NCBI GenBank assembly: GCA_012184525.1
Contig: WOFQ01000007.1
Location: 1-64,000, forward strand
Source: Xenoacremonium recifei
Taxonomy: Eukaryota > Ascomycota > Sordariomycetes > Hypocreales > Nectriaceae
Length of the DNA stretch: 64,000 nucleotides
Reading direction: 5' to 3'
Part shown: positions 21,389 through 30,832 of the stretch, piece after piece
Layout: each line of letters opens with the position of its first letter
Position numbering within the stretch: the first letter of the stretch is position 1
Made by a program: the position numbers and the translations under genes
Notes under the pieces: generated by a model
Told to the model about the DNA's origin: nothing
What the model saw: only the letters and a program-made list of their open reading frames with translations
Database searches by the model: none

Positions 21389-21885
21389 GCAGAAGCGACG
21401 GCGCTATTGTGTCTAGGTCAAGTAGGTAGTGATGCCGATTCTGTGTCAGGCACTCTTGTTGGCTTTTTATTCGTGCCCAGCTTGAATATCGCTCCCCAAG
21501 TGTGGAAGAAACTGGAGGTGAAGAAGGCGAGGGGTGAGCCCGACTCCAGTTATCCCAGCACGCAAGACGTATGAGACGTCCGGTCTCGAGACAGATGAGT
21601 GGACAAGTCACCCTGTGCTAGTGCCTCACACAGCTCAAGGTGGCGCAGTACAGAATGCCTTGGGAGCCTTGGGCACCAATGCGTCAAATACGGCGCAGCA
21701 AGGCAACCAATATTAATCAATTCATCCCTTCGCCCCCTATAGTGACATCTAGGAAAGGGTTGGGATTGAATCTAATGCTAAATTCGGAGAGGGGGTCTCG
21801 TACTCTTCGCGAGCACCCGACTTAGGTGTGCGCACCATCTAGCTACTTTTCTTTCGCGAAGACTTCTGCAAAGTCCTGCTCCCCA

Positions 21886-23540
21886 TTATTTTCTCAAGAA
21901 AATCGCCTTCCACCATTTCCTCTTTTTTACCAGAGGAAGATTTTGCTGGCCAACCATACCAGGAGAGGATTCTGATGTGGCATCTCTCAATTTCTGTTCC
22001 CTCCTACGTTGCTTGTAAAGACTATCCCAGAGCTCCTGTCGTTCTCTCTCGCCTTTCTCAGCTTCTTCTTTCTTGTTTAGATCATCCGTAGCCAAAATTT
22101 TGTCCCGATTTCTATCGCGGAGGTTGAGCTCATCCTCTACAGGGTCGGAATCGTTCACTTATAACTTCAAGTTAGAACCAATTGCTACCTTCTCGACTAG
22201 ATGCTGTCGTGCATAGCTTACAATGGTTGACTAAATATTTCCCGATCAGCTTGACGCTGTAGAACTCGTCCAAATTTTGTATCGAATCGACGTCGATTAT
22301 GAATTCGCCAAAGGATAAGAAGATATCGTGATCAAAAACAAAGTCGCTGTTAAACACGATGTCGGCAGTGAGGTTCTCCAGTATGTAAAAGTCGCAGGAG
22401 ATGCTTTGCTTCGAGTCGCCGAAGGTCCATTTCGCATCGTGAACAAGACCACTGGTGTAGATCATTGTCCCGTCGCCCAGTTGAAGCTCCAGTTGATGCT
22501 CGGGGCCAGAGTCAATCTTGAGGTTATGTTCTTTTGCGCATAATTCAGACACCAGATTCACGTCAGATCCAGTGTCAGGAAGCGAAAGCGCGGCCTTCCC
22601 ATTCAAAGAACCCCAGAGGCGATGCCGCTCATCACCAATGAGATTGAGACGATATTGTAACCGCGTTTTGTTCTCTGTTCGTCGTTTGGTTACCTTGATT
22701 CGGTGTCTGAACTCGGTTAAGGTCTCGGTGGTGCGTAGAAACGACGCAGAAAGGACAAGATCACTCGTGCAGTCTGGCAAGACCCAGCAATCAAGTGTGT
22801 GTTCCTCAAGCTCGCCATGGAAGGAAAAGGGGACCTTAACAGGACCTGGAGATAACACATGTTTTCCTCCGGGAAGTTCAATTGTCCGAGGGGCCGATCG
22901 ATCGGGTTCAAGTCCAATTTTCTCAACAAAACGAGGGGATATAAAATTGGATTGTGCTCCCGTGTCAGGTAAAGCGTCCACTTCATGGTTACCAACCGTT
23001 GCTGGCACGCAGTAGTCCTTCGCGATGCTTTCCAAGCTGACGCCAAGGGCTATGCTAGGAAAAGTCAGCAGATCAAAAATATTCTTCAATGACAGAGGAA
23101 GATTACCAAAATATCTGAAACATTTTGTTGATATTTTCGACCATGCTTTCGAAATCGTGTGCCATTTCGATAATTTGACTTCTTCTGCCAACTTGCCTTA
23201 CAAATCTCATCTTCTCTCGGACTTCAGACCTTTCGACTGTTCCGGTTTCTATGAGTCTGTTTGCTGCTACGATCAGGTCCTGTGCCGCTTTCAGCTCATC
23301 CTCCATAAGCCGACCCAAATACTCTTTCCAAACTCGGTAACGTTCAAGATATATCAATGCAATAATATATTTCACGTCGATGGATAAGTCGATGTATAAG
23401 TTGGTGGATAACTTGATGGATGAGTCGGTGGAATGGATCCAATGGTATGTAAAACGTGGAAAATCTTCGAGCGAGATACGGGTCTTCGGGCCAATCCATG
23501 GTCTCGAAGTCGTCAACTTCAAGATGGAGCGATAAAACAT
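21886..23540 (-). CDS. Protein with two retropepsin-like aspartic protease domains
   Basis: Three exons (23540-23107, 23054-22189, 22136-21886), each intron 52 bp, give 516 residues with all phases closing. The N-terminal 140 residues are largely helical and unrecognised. Two retropepsin-like folds follow, each with an Asp-Thr-Gly motif: Asp175 in DALPDTGAQSNFIS and Asp305 in LSLPDTGSDVNLVS. Each is followed by a hydrophobic strand pattern. The last 85 residues form a charged coiled coil (EAEKGERERQELWDSLYKQ). Similar single-chain, double-DTG proteins are known in fungi and resemble domesticated retroelement proteases; no reverse transcriptase, integrase or LTR accompanies this one. An alternative without the second splice would end at 22172. 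The ATG at 23540 is the first in frame, but the true start could be further upstream. Confidence 0.65.
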
Positions 23541-24070
23541 GATGAACAGAAAGGACGGGAGGTCAGATATGATAAAGAAGTACGTAGTCACATCCAGGAT
23601 GTGCTCATGCAGGGGTCAATGGGTGATTACGGGGTGTGCCAGCTGGCCGTCACTGCATGCACAGCCCAGCCCAGCCCGAGCAATGATTGGGGCCTGAAGG
23701 ACCGAAGTAAAGTGTAAAAAGTCTACAGGGTGCCTCAAATTTCTCAATCCCACACCGCCTTCACTTGTCATCTGAGGGGGAGGTGCTCAATTCTTGGAGC
23801 GAAGAGGAATTAAGCATATTCTCAAGGTAGGGATTTAGTCAGAACTCAATCCAACATTGAATTGTTCCAATTAGTAGTCTGCGATGTATTATTTCCTTGG
23901 GTATTCTTCTCAAAATTTTGGTTCCGAAGATTTCGTAATGTTAAAACACGTCCTGCAGCCACCCGTCTTATCATTCACCTTTTTCTCTTTTTCACCACTA
24001 CCTACTCATTCGCTCACCAAGGCGGTGGTGAATCACAACAAGGTGTGAAACCTCAAAGCTTAACTAAAAT

Positions 24071-24126
24071 CCCTGACCCTGACTAAAACCCTGGATCCTT
24101 AACCTGACCCTAACCACCCTAACCTG
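24071..24126. repeat. Degenerate telomere-like tract
   Basis: A run of CCCTAA-like units with variants (CCCTGACCCTGAC, AACCTGACCCTAACCACCCTAACC). The fungal telomere repeat is TTAGGG/CCCTAA, so this looks like a short interstitial, decayed tract. It lies between the retropepsin-like gene and the second DUF6594 gene. It could be chance in a C/A-rich stretch. Confidence 0.35.
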
Positions 24127-24312
24127 AGAGTACAGGCAATCTCGCAGTCCAGTCAAAGTGATATGCCATTCCAGCCCGAATTCAGTCTGCAAGCTTTGGA
24201 AGAATGTCATCATAAAGCGACTAAAGCAAGTATTCAAGGCAAAATAAGGATATAGCGACCAAAGGGGCAGTTTTCGCCCCTTCATAGTAACATCTCGAAA
24301 CACCATCGCGAT

Positions 24313-25369
24313 TCAGCCAGTATTGTCGCTAGTTCCTATGAATACGACTAACACAGCCGTAAAGCTGTCGACGTTGATCAGCATGTCGAGAGCACTTGCG
24401 AACGGGTAATGAATCTCAGAAAGTATACTTACGTTGCTGTCGCACTGAAAATGTCTTTGATCTTCGCATCTGTTGTCAGGTTCAAGGATAGCGCGAATGC
24501 GCAAGTGAAAATGGCTGTCAAGCCGATTCGAAGGGGCATATCCTTGACAATGTAGAGCACAGTGATGCTGGCCATGAGCAATAGACAAGCGATCATTGTC
24601 GCTAGGGTTTTGATGGCCGAGAATACACCATAGTCGTTGTACACGATGGTGTTTCTGAGGTCTTCGCTGGTCTCGGGTTTCTGCTGTTCGCATTAGCGAA
24701 TAGTTGAAGAAGGCAGAGGTAGGATCTCATGCATGAAGTCGTCTTCCGATGAATTGGTGGTAGAAAAACACCAAGTCTGGAATGAGCCTGCTGGCGGCGA
24801 CATCGCCAGAGTCCATGGTCGCAAGGTCATCTAGATCTGGCTGGTTCCAGATATGTCGATCCGGGCCCCTCAGAAACACATCTCCTCGATCTGGACGGTC
24901 CATCCAGTCCGCCAGAGCTTTGACCTGTCTCGATGTGGGCTTCTGAAGCTGCATTATTTGCTGCTGACGGAGCAGAGTCTCGTCTGGCAGGTTCATTGTT
25001 ACTTAGACAACCAGGTCGATGAAGGTGGCAGAAGTTCGTACGATATCGCTCCAGCTTTTCATCAATCTCTCGCATCAGCTCCAGCTGTCGCGAGTCGTTG
25101 CCTTCAGGCGCATCCTCGTCTGCCGAGCGAATGAGGTGCACCCAGCTTCGGTGGTAAATACTGCGATTGGGATGGCTTGAAGTGCGATCCTTCTCTTGCT
25201 GCTCTCGCAACAGGATCTCAAGCTGCTGAAGCTCAGCCTGCATATAGAGCAGTTTCTGAGCAGCCAGAGCTCCGAATCGGCGGAAAATTGACATGTCACG
25301 GTAGCGGCCCATGAGCCGTGCCAGACGGTCATAGCCGTGGGGATCGTTGGTGGTTGATGGTATCGCCAT
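24313..25369 (-). CDS. DUF6594 membrane protein
   Basis: Complete member of the fungus-specific DUF6594 family, function unknown. Four exons (25369-25042, 24983-24733, 24683-24433, 24364-24313) give 293 residues. The family landmarks are in order: GYDRLARLMGRYRDMSIFRRF, a coiled-coil-like helix (LLYMQAELQQLEILL), the linker RYHETLLRQQQIMQLQKP restored by the first splice, FYHQFIGRRLH, and three C-terminal hydrophobic helices (MIACLLLMASITVLYIV, GLTAIFTCAFALSL, FTAVLVVFIGTS). The second intron (24684-24732, 49 bp) begins GCATGA instead of GT; with it the phase and the family alignment both close, so it is either a GC-AG intron or a mutated donor. The gene is divergent from the unknown coiled-coil gene at 25907. 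Confidence 0.85.
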
Positions 25370-25906
25370 GGCTCAGTGTTGTTTTGCGGGCGATAAACGT
25401 CGTCTTCGTCTTCGACTTCAACGAGGCACACTCAAGCAGCGGCTGGGCGCCCGCCCTTTGATGCGCCCGTGACCCTTTCTTATTTATGTCGAGTCGGTGG
25501 ACTGACGACAGACCGCATCTTTCCCCTCATTTGCAGTGTTGCACTTTGGCGTGTCTCGGCCACTCATCTTGCGCCCTCGCCCGCCTTGCTTCTCAGCCCC
25601 AGCACACCCCCTCCCACACTGCGTCAACTAACCAAGGCAAATTCAAGGCAACAATATGCAGCCCGTCAGATTGCCTCCTGTCGGGGGCCTCTGCAAGCGG
25701 CTCTTTTGTTCTGGGCCAGACGCTCCGCCGGCCTCGTCAAAACGAGGGTGCACTGCCGCCTCCGCCTCACCCGTCAGGCACAAACCCAGACCTTCAGATA
25801 ATCGTTTATCGTTGTGGCTTCGAAACTGCCGACCCAGAAACACGCCAGGCATTAGTCACTGCCACTGCATCTCGAAGGCGAGTATCAGCAGCCACCCTTT
25901 GCGCCG
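25370..25906. other. Divergent promoter region
   Basis: 537 bp between the start codons of the DUF6594 gene and the coiled-coil protein gene. Open frames here are overlapping and non-ATG, and show no recognisable feature. Confidence 0.4.
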
Positions 25907-27557
25907 ATGAATGGCCCTCGAAGAGACCCGCGCTTCCCTGCCGACGACGATGAGGCTGCCTCAAGTTGGGCACCAACCCAGCAGTACGCATACGCAGACC
26001 CTTCTCGTTCAAGCAGAGGACAGCAGTCGCGTCCTCGAAGAGGGACAAATGCTACCGGCGATCGGCCCAGCGTCCAGCGACCGGCCCCTCAGATGTCGCA
26101 GTATGCTGGGCAAGACACTGGTGGTCGAAGCACCGTAGAGACGTCCAACTGGGAACAAGCGGCGGTCAGTGCACAACACCCTAATTATATATCTGCCAGT
26201 GGCCAAAATAGCTATGGATCATCCTATAATCAGCGGGATCTGGGTTATACAACCCAAGAGCAGCCTCGTCAACGGCCCGCTCCATCAATCTCCGGTTCGA
26301 AGCGGCGCGATCAAGGGTCATCGCCACGCAATGCAAATAATGTGAGTTCCCTGCCATCCTCTTAATCAGACGTGTCTCAGACGTGTGCCTCACAGTATGT
26401 GGTGGACTTCCACATCATGGCCACGGACCACCAATGGGTGCCGTCACGGGGACTCAGAGATAGTGGCAACGAGGCAGCAATAAATTTCATTGGTAGCCGC
26501 AAGGTTATCTCCCTAGGATACGGCGAGAAAGATGTCGATTTCGAGGACATTCAACTTTTTAATAACATGGGCGGTTCGTACTGGAGTTTCGGTTCGATCG
26601 AGCTGCGATACCTCCACCCCGACGACAGACGTGACGTGAGGTCCGTCTTCCAGATTTTTGACAGCGATAATGTGGCCGACCACGATGTCATACTCGCAAG
26701 GGACCCTGTGGTCACGGTGCCTTCGGGCAGCGGTCCTTCGGTGAACATGACCCAATGGGCCAATAAACGACCAAATCAAGGTAGATTGCCAAATCTGTTA
26801 GAGACGCTCACGGGGCTGACAATCCATAGCAACCAGAGAGGCTCAGAAGAACCGTTTCCGTCAGCAGGAGATTGATGCTCTTGAGGATGAGCGTCTCGCA
26901 AGAGAGAAATACGAGCGAGAGAGACAGGAGAGAGACAGGCGTGAAAGACGCGAAAGAGAGCGGCGGCAACAAATTGACAATAGGCCACGGCCGCGAACGC
27001 ATCCTCGAGCATATACAGACTATCCTACACAACGAGCTCCCCAATACGATCCTGAGCCGAATTACTATCCCCGCGACGACTACTACGGGCCACAAGGCTC
27101 CTATGCAGGATATAGTCCCAACCAGCAGCCTTACGGTTACTCTACTACGCCCGACAGCTCCCTACGATCTGATACCGCCGCCGGCTCAAGTGACCGCAGC
27201 ACGACATACTCAACCCTCCCAGAACCTAGTACTCGTCAGACATCCTTTACTTCTGATATCCGGCCCGAGTATGCCGATCCAGGTCCAACTTACAACGCCT
27301 CCGCCGATCCTTATCCGATCAACCACCCAGCCTCAGCACCTCCGACAACCTACCCAGTATCCACGAATGTATCTACATATGCCGTAGTAGGGTATCCTAC
27401 GTCATCAGGGTCCTACAACCAGCAGCCAAATTATACATACGACGACCGACGCGGATACGATCCTAATACCTCAGGGGCGGCGCAGGATCCGCGTGTTTCC
27501 GATCCGAGATACCAAGCTTCATATGGTAGGACAGATTACGATCCTAGATACAGATGA
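25907..27557 (+). CDS. Conserved-looking protein of unknown function, coiled coil and Tyr/Pro-rich tail
   Basis: Three exons (25907-26341, 26396-26780, 26830-27557; introns 54 and 49 bp) give 515 residues. I do not recognise the family. Residues 1-145 are Gln/Ser/Arg-rich and probably disordered. Residues about 146-265 look folded, with alternating hydrophobic strands (VVDFHIMATDHQWVPS, RKVISLGYGEKDVDFEDIQL, YWSFGSIELRYLHPDDRR). After the second splice comes a strongly charged helix of about 40 residues (EALEDERLAREKYERERQER), a likely coiled coil or single alpha-helix. The C-terminal 210 residues are rich in Tyr, Pro, Ser and Asp with repeated DPR/YDP motifs (YDPEPNYYP, SDPRYQ, YDPRYR). No TM span or signal peptide is seen. 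The layout suggests a scaffold or RNA/cytoskeleton-associated protein, but that is a guess. Confidence 0.7.
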
Positions 27558-27977
27558 AAGGGATGTACGAATGAAACAGAATGTAAAAGGGGAAATTATA
27601 TGACTGGCGGGCTCCTCCTTTAAACCAGCTCCCCACAATCTTTCCCCTTCACGATTTATATGGCGTTCAGGAGATTTTCCATTGGAGAGATTAAGGAGGG
27701 GCTATTTTCTTCATTACTGTCAAAGGTCTTTAGGTAGGGTGGGATGGTGCCTGCGATGAGTACGAGAGGTACAGACGAACCATTGTCCAGGCGACAGGTT
27801 GACCCAAGTTGATAGCGATGACAACGAAGCGTATTAGCAACGAATAATGACTCTTCGAAGCTGCTTATGTCGATTCCCCAACATGCGAACGCAAAGAGGG
27901 ATGTTTACTAGTTCGTTCAAAAAGGGGGAGAGAGAAAATGACACATTCATAAAAAAGGCCTGATCATGCAAAACTGC
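27558..27977. other. 3' flank, no gene seen
   Basis: About 0.4 kb of 3' untranslated and intergenic sequence between the coiled-coil protein gene and the trailer of the second tRNA-Asp gene. Nothing coding. Confidence 0.4.
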
Positions 27978-28019
27978 AAAAAAGATGTTCAGGAACCTGT
28001 TATAGCAGGTTTGGCGGTC
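27978..28019 (-). terminator. tRNA-Asp trailer with hairpin and Pol III T-run
   Basis: Read on the minus strand, AACCTG-CTATAA-CAGGTT forms a perfect 6-bp hairpin (27994-28011), followed by TTTTTT (27978-27983). It parallels the trailer of the tRNA-Asp at 19956-20044: the arms are nearly the same sequence and the loop differs. Confidence 0.55.
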
Positions 28020-28090
28020 TCTCCCGCCGGGAATTGAACCCGGGTCTCAAGCGTGACAAGCTTGCATACTGACCACTATACTACGGAAGA
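28020..28090 (-). tRNA. tRNA-Asp (GTC), intronless
   Basis: 71-nt cloverleaf with acceptor stem TCTTCCG/CGGGAGA, anticodon stem CAAGC/GCTTG around TTGTCAC, and B box GGGTTCAATTCCC. The sequence equals the mature form of the intron-bearing copy at 19956-20044. About 30 bp of 5' flank (AGCTACTC, then CGCCTG) and about 40 bp of 3' flank also resemble that copy, in inverted orientation 8 kb away. Confidence 0.96.
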
Positions 28091-29448
28091 TGCCAGGCGT
28101 TGGCGCCTGAGTAGCTTGATCGTTGATGGCGTGAGCTTAATTGAGATATATATACTCAGAGTGCCTTCCCCGCCCGATGACCAAAATCCCGCGTCCACTG
28201 TTGAGCTCTGTTGGTGTGCTGTGAGGCTTGGTCAACCAAATTTCAAGCTTTTGCTATGTATAACCTTCTTCTCCTCGAGTAGTGGGGGTTTCTCCGTTTA
28301 TGGAACTATAATCGTGATGTCGGAAAGTCACGTATAGAGTATCTGGGGGAAACGTTATGGAGAACTCCGTATAGCCGTTCGAATTGCCCGGCTCTACGGA
28401 CATTCCACATCAACCACAAGCGAAAAGAAAAAGATCCAGGAAATTTTGTATATAACCTATCGCAATTTATAATATGGATAGAAATGGGGTCATAGCGATT
28501 CGAAGAGACAGCCTGGCCGAAATTTTAAATTTAAGGTAAGTAAATATCACAGCACCTCGTAAGTTTCGGCAGAGACCAAGCAAATCGCCAACCGGCAGCC
28601 ATACCTTATCAAAGCAGCCCTGATAAAGCAAGGGAAGACACCGAACAAGAGAAGGGTCGCTGAAGCAGGTCAGAAAGAGCCCCGATGCAGTGCATATGCA
28701 ACTCAGTTCGCGACAGGTTGAGGTTAAGCCTGCCTGTCAATCGCCGCCCAATGTAGGCGTTTTGTCTCACTTTCCGCTCCCGTTGACGACAGGGTTAAAT
28801 TTGACAGGTAGTGACAAAGAAGGTTGAATGAGATTCTTTCACGTTGCCATTAATGCTCGGTTCCGCAGTCGAAGGGTTGTGCCAAATACTTGACATATCA
28901 AGCCACTTATTGGGGTGTTAGTCTCACCAATACAAACTCCCGTCGTGACGGAAATCCTATCTCGCTGTAACGTCCATCATCTACACCGCCTCGCCGGCTG
29001 TGAAACTTTCAGCTGGAACACGTTGCCAGTTCTGACTCGGCACCCGTTCGGTTATGCAGCCACGCCATCATATGTCGCAGCTCCTCCTTGCACTCCTCAG
29101 CTGTGAGCAGCGATTCGAACATTCGGGGAGGACGCAGGTTTGAGGCCCCGAGTTGGAACGTCAGTGCGGTAGATCGTCGCCCAGTGTGACGAATGGACAA
29201 TTCCAGAGGCACAGCTTCCCTCAGCTCTGTGCCGAAAGTATCGTCAGTGGCAGCAATGGGTGCAGCTCTTGGTCAACGTCATTTCTCTGTGCGATACGGC
29301 CTTCCTTGCATGGGCATTCCGAGTATATATAGAGCGAGAAGACTGTCATCGAGGTCTGAGTTGGCTCAATCCGCACCATTCCCCAACTTCAATTCCTCCA
29401 GCGAAAATTATCTTGACACCATCTAAGTTAACTCAAATAAACACCAAC
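28091..29448. other. Intergenic, no gene seen
   Basis: About 1.4 kb. It starts with the flank of the tRNA (a TATA-like ATATATATAC at about 28146-28155) and contains AT-leaning sequence with no credible exon. It ends in the promoter and leader of the small protein at 29449. Confidence 0.45.
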
Positions 29449-29952
29449 ATGGCTGATTCTCTTTCCGGCCCCTTCTATATCCATCTCGATGGATCTCCGA
29501 TTTCCCAAGTCGTAGAAGAAGAAGGTGAAGAACAAATCCAGGCAACGACGAACGGCTCTCCGGCTCTGCTAGAGCTGAAAGACGGACTGCTCCACTGCAA
29601 CGGTTGGTATCTCGGCCGTTTCGTGATTGAGGATAGAAGTCTTTTGCCCAAGCGCGTCGTTTGGGTCAAAGAACGGGGCATGGTTCAGCCCACATTTGTA
29701 GAGCAGATTGATGGTGGTGGATATGCCGTGAAATTTGGGGGTGAGTATCTCATACATGAAGGCTGTGACTTAGAGACGAAGAATATTCCGTGAAATACTG
29801 ATTCTTTCGAAGGTGCACCTCCCAAGTTGAGGGATGGCATGGTGTATGCAGATCTTCTAGGTCAGGGTATGGGCACTGGCCCCTCACTAACTGGTATATG
29901 AGCTAATTATCGGACAGATGTGAGTGAGGTTCAGGTTGAGATGCAGGGATAG
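29449..29952 (+). CDS. Small protein of unknown function
   Basis: Three exons (29449-29740, 29813-29866, 29918-29952; introns 72 and 51 bp) give 126 residues with all phases closing. No domain is recognised. The sequence alternates short hydrophobic and polar strands (FYIHLDGSPISQ, LLHCNGWYLGRFVIED, RVVWVKERGMVQPTFV), suggesting a small beta-rich fold. It is Glu-rich near residues 24-31 and has no signal peptide or TM span. Open sequence upstream of the ATG lacks a better start. The second exon is 54 nt. The clean splice chain argues for a real gene; function is unknown. Confidence 0.6.
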
Positions 29953-30832
29953 TCGCAATGGGCAAAGTATGTTATCTAGAGTAGCATCTGTTGGGGCAAT
30001 ACAATAAGATTTCAAAGTTATTTACGGGTGAGCATGCCGTCGACAGCGTCAGAGACCCTGGAACTGCGGGGTTCGGGTTCGGTAACGGTACAGGAACAGG
30101 AACAGTAACGGACAGGAATACAGAGTAAGTTAGGGGACGGGACGGCGTCGCAGTGCAGCGTTTAGTAATAATAGAGTTTGCACCAACTGCCGGGATGGCG
30201 GGGGTCAGTGCGTGAGCTCTTTCAAGGCCGGCAAAGAATGGCTTCTCTCTCCTCTCTCACCGCGTCCAGTCCCATCGACGGATGGATGGCTCCAGCTCCA
30301 GCTCCTCACCAGCGTCTCCACGGCTGGACTCCAGTCCCTGCGCTCGCGAGACCGTTTTACCCCTCAATACCGTGCCTAGATGCGAATGCGGTAAGGCGAG
30401 GCAAAGCAAGCAATCTATCTCCTGTCTTCTATCTTCTAGCTCCCAGGCCAGGTCCACGCTCTAGTGAGGGGCAGGCCAGGGCAGGCCATTGCATTGCATC
30501 GGCATCGCCTTGACCAGACCAGACCAGACCAGGGACGGCGCGAGGTGGCGGTCGACGACGACAAACAAGCCTGAGCCTGAGCCTGGAGCTGCACATCCTT
30601 TGTGTGTGTGTCTGGCTGGCTGGCTGTCTCTCCTCCTCCCCCTCTACCTCTACTCTCTCCTCTCTGCTTTCCCCTCCTCCAGCCGGCCACCATTCGAAAC
30701 GCTCCTCCATCCATCCCGTCCCGTCCGCTCGTTACTCGACTCTCTCCAAAACGGCCCCCCGCGAGCTGCCCCTCACGCCGGCTTTGTCCTGACTGTCTGA
30801 CTGACGATCTGCTCCCAAACGCAACGCGCGCC
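29953..30832. other. Intergenic with simple repeats
   Basis: No supported gene. It holds short tandem runs (GACCAGACCAGACCAGACCAG around 30512-30532; TGTGTGTGTGTCTGGCTGGCTGGC around 30600-30625) and a long pyrimidine-rich stretch at 30620-30760. The last is typical of a fungal core promoter and leader, here for the methyltransferase. Confidence 0.45.

Noticed and set aside
22172..23191. Unspliced 339-codon version of the retropepsin protein
   Set aside because: Using the two 52-bp introns gives branch sites, closed phases and a typical coiled-coil tail; the unspliced version reads through intron sequence at its N-terminus.
25469..25953. Several overlapping frames of 110-155 codons upstream of the coiled-coil gene
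   Set aside because: They start at non-ATG codons or overlap one another in different frames within a promoter-like C/T-rich region.
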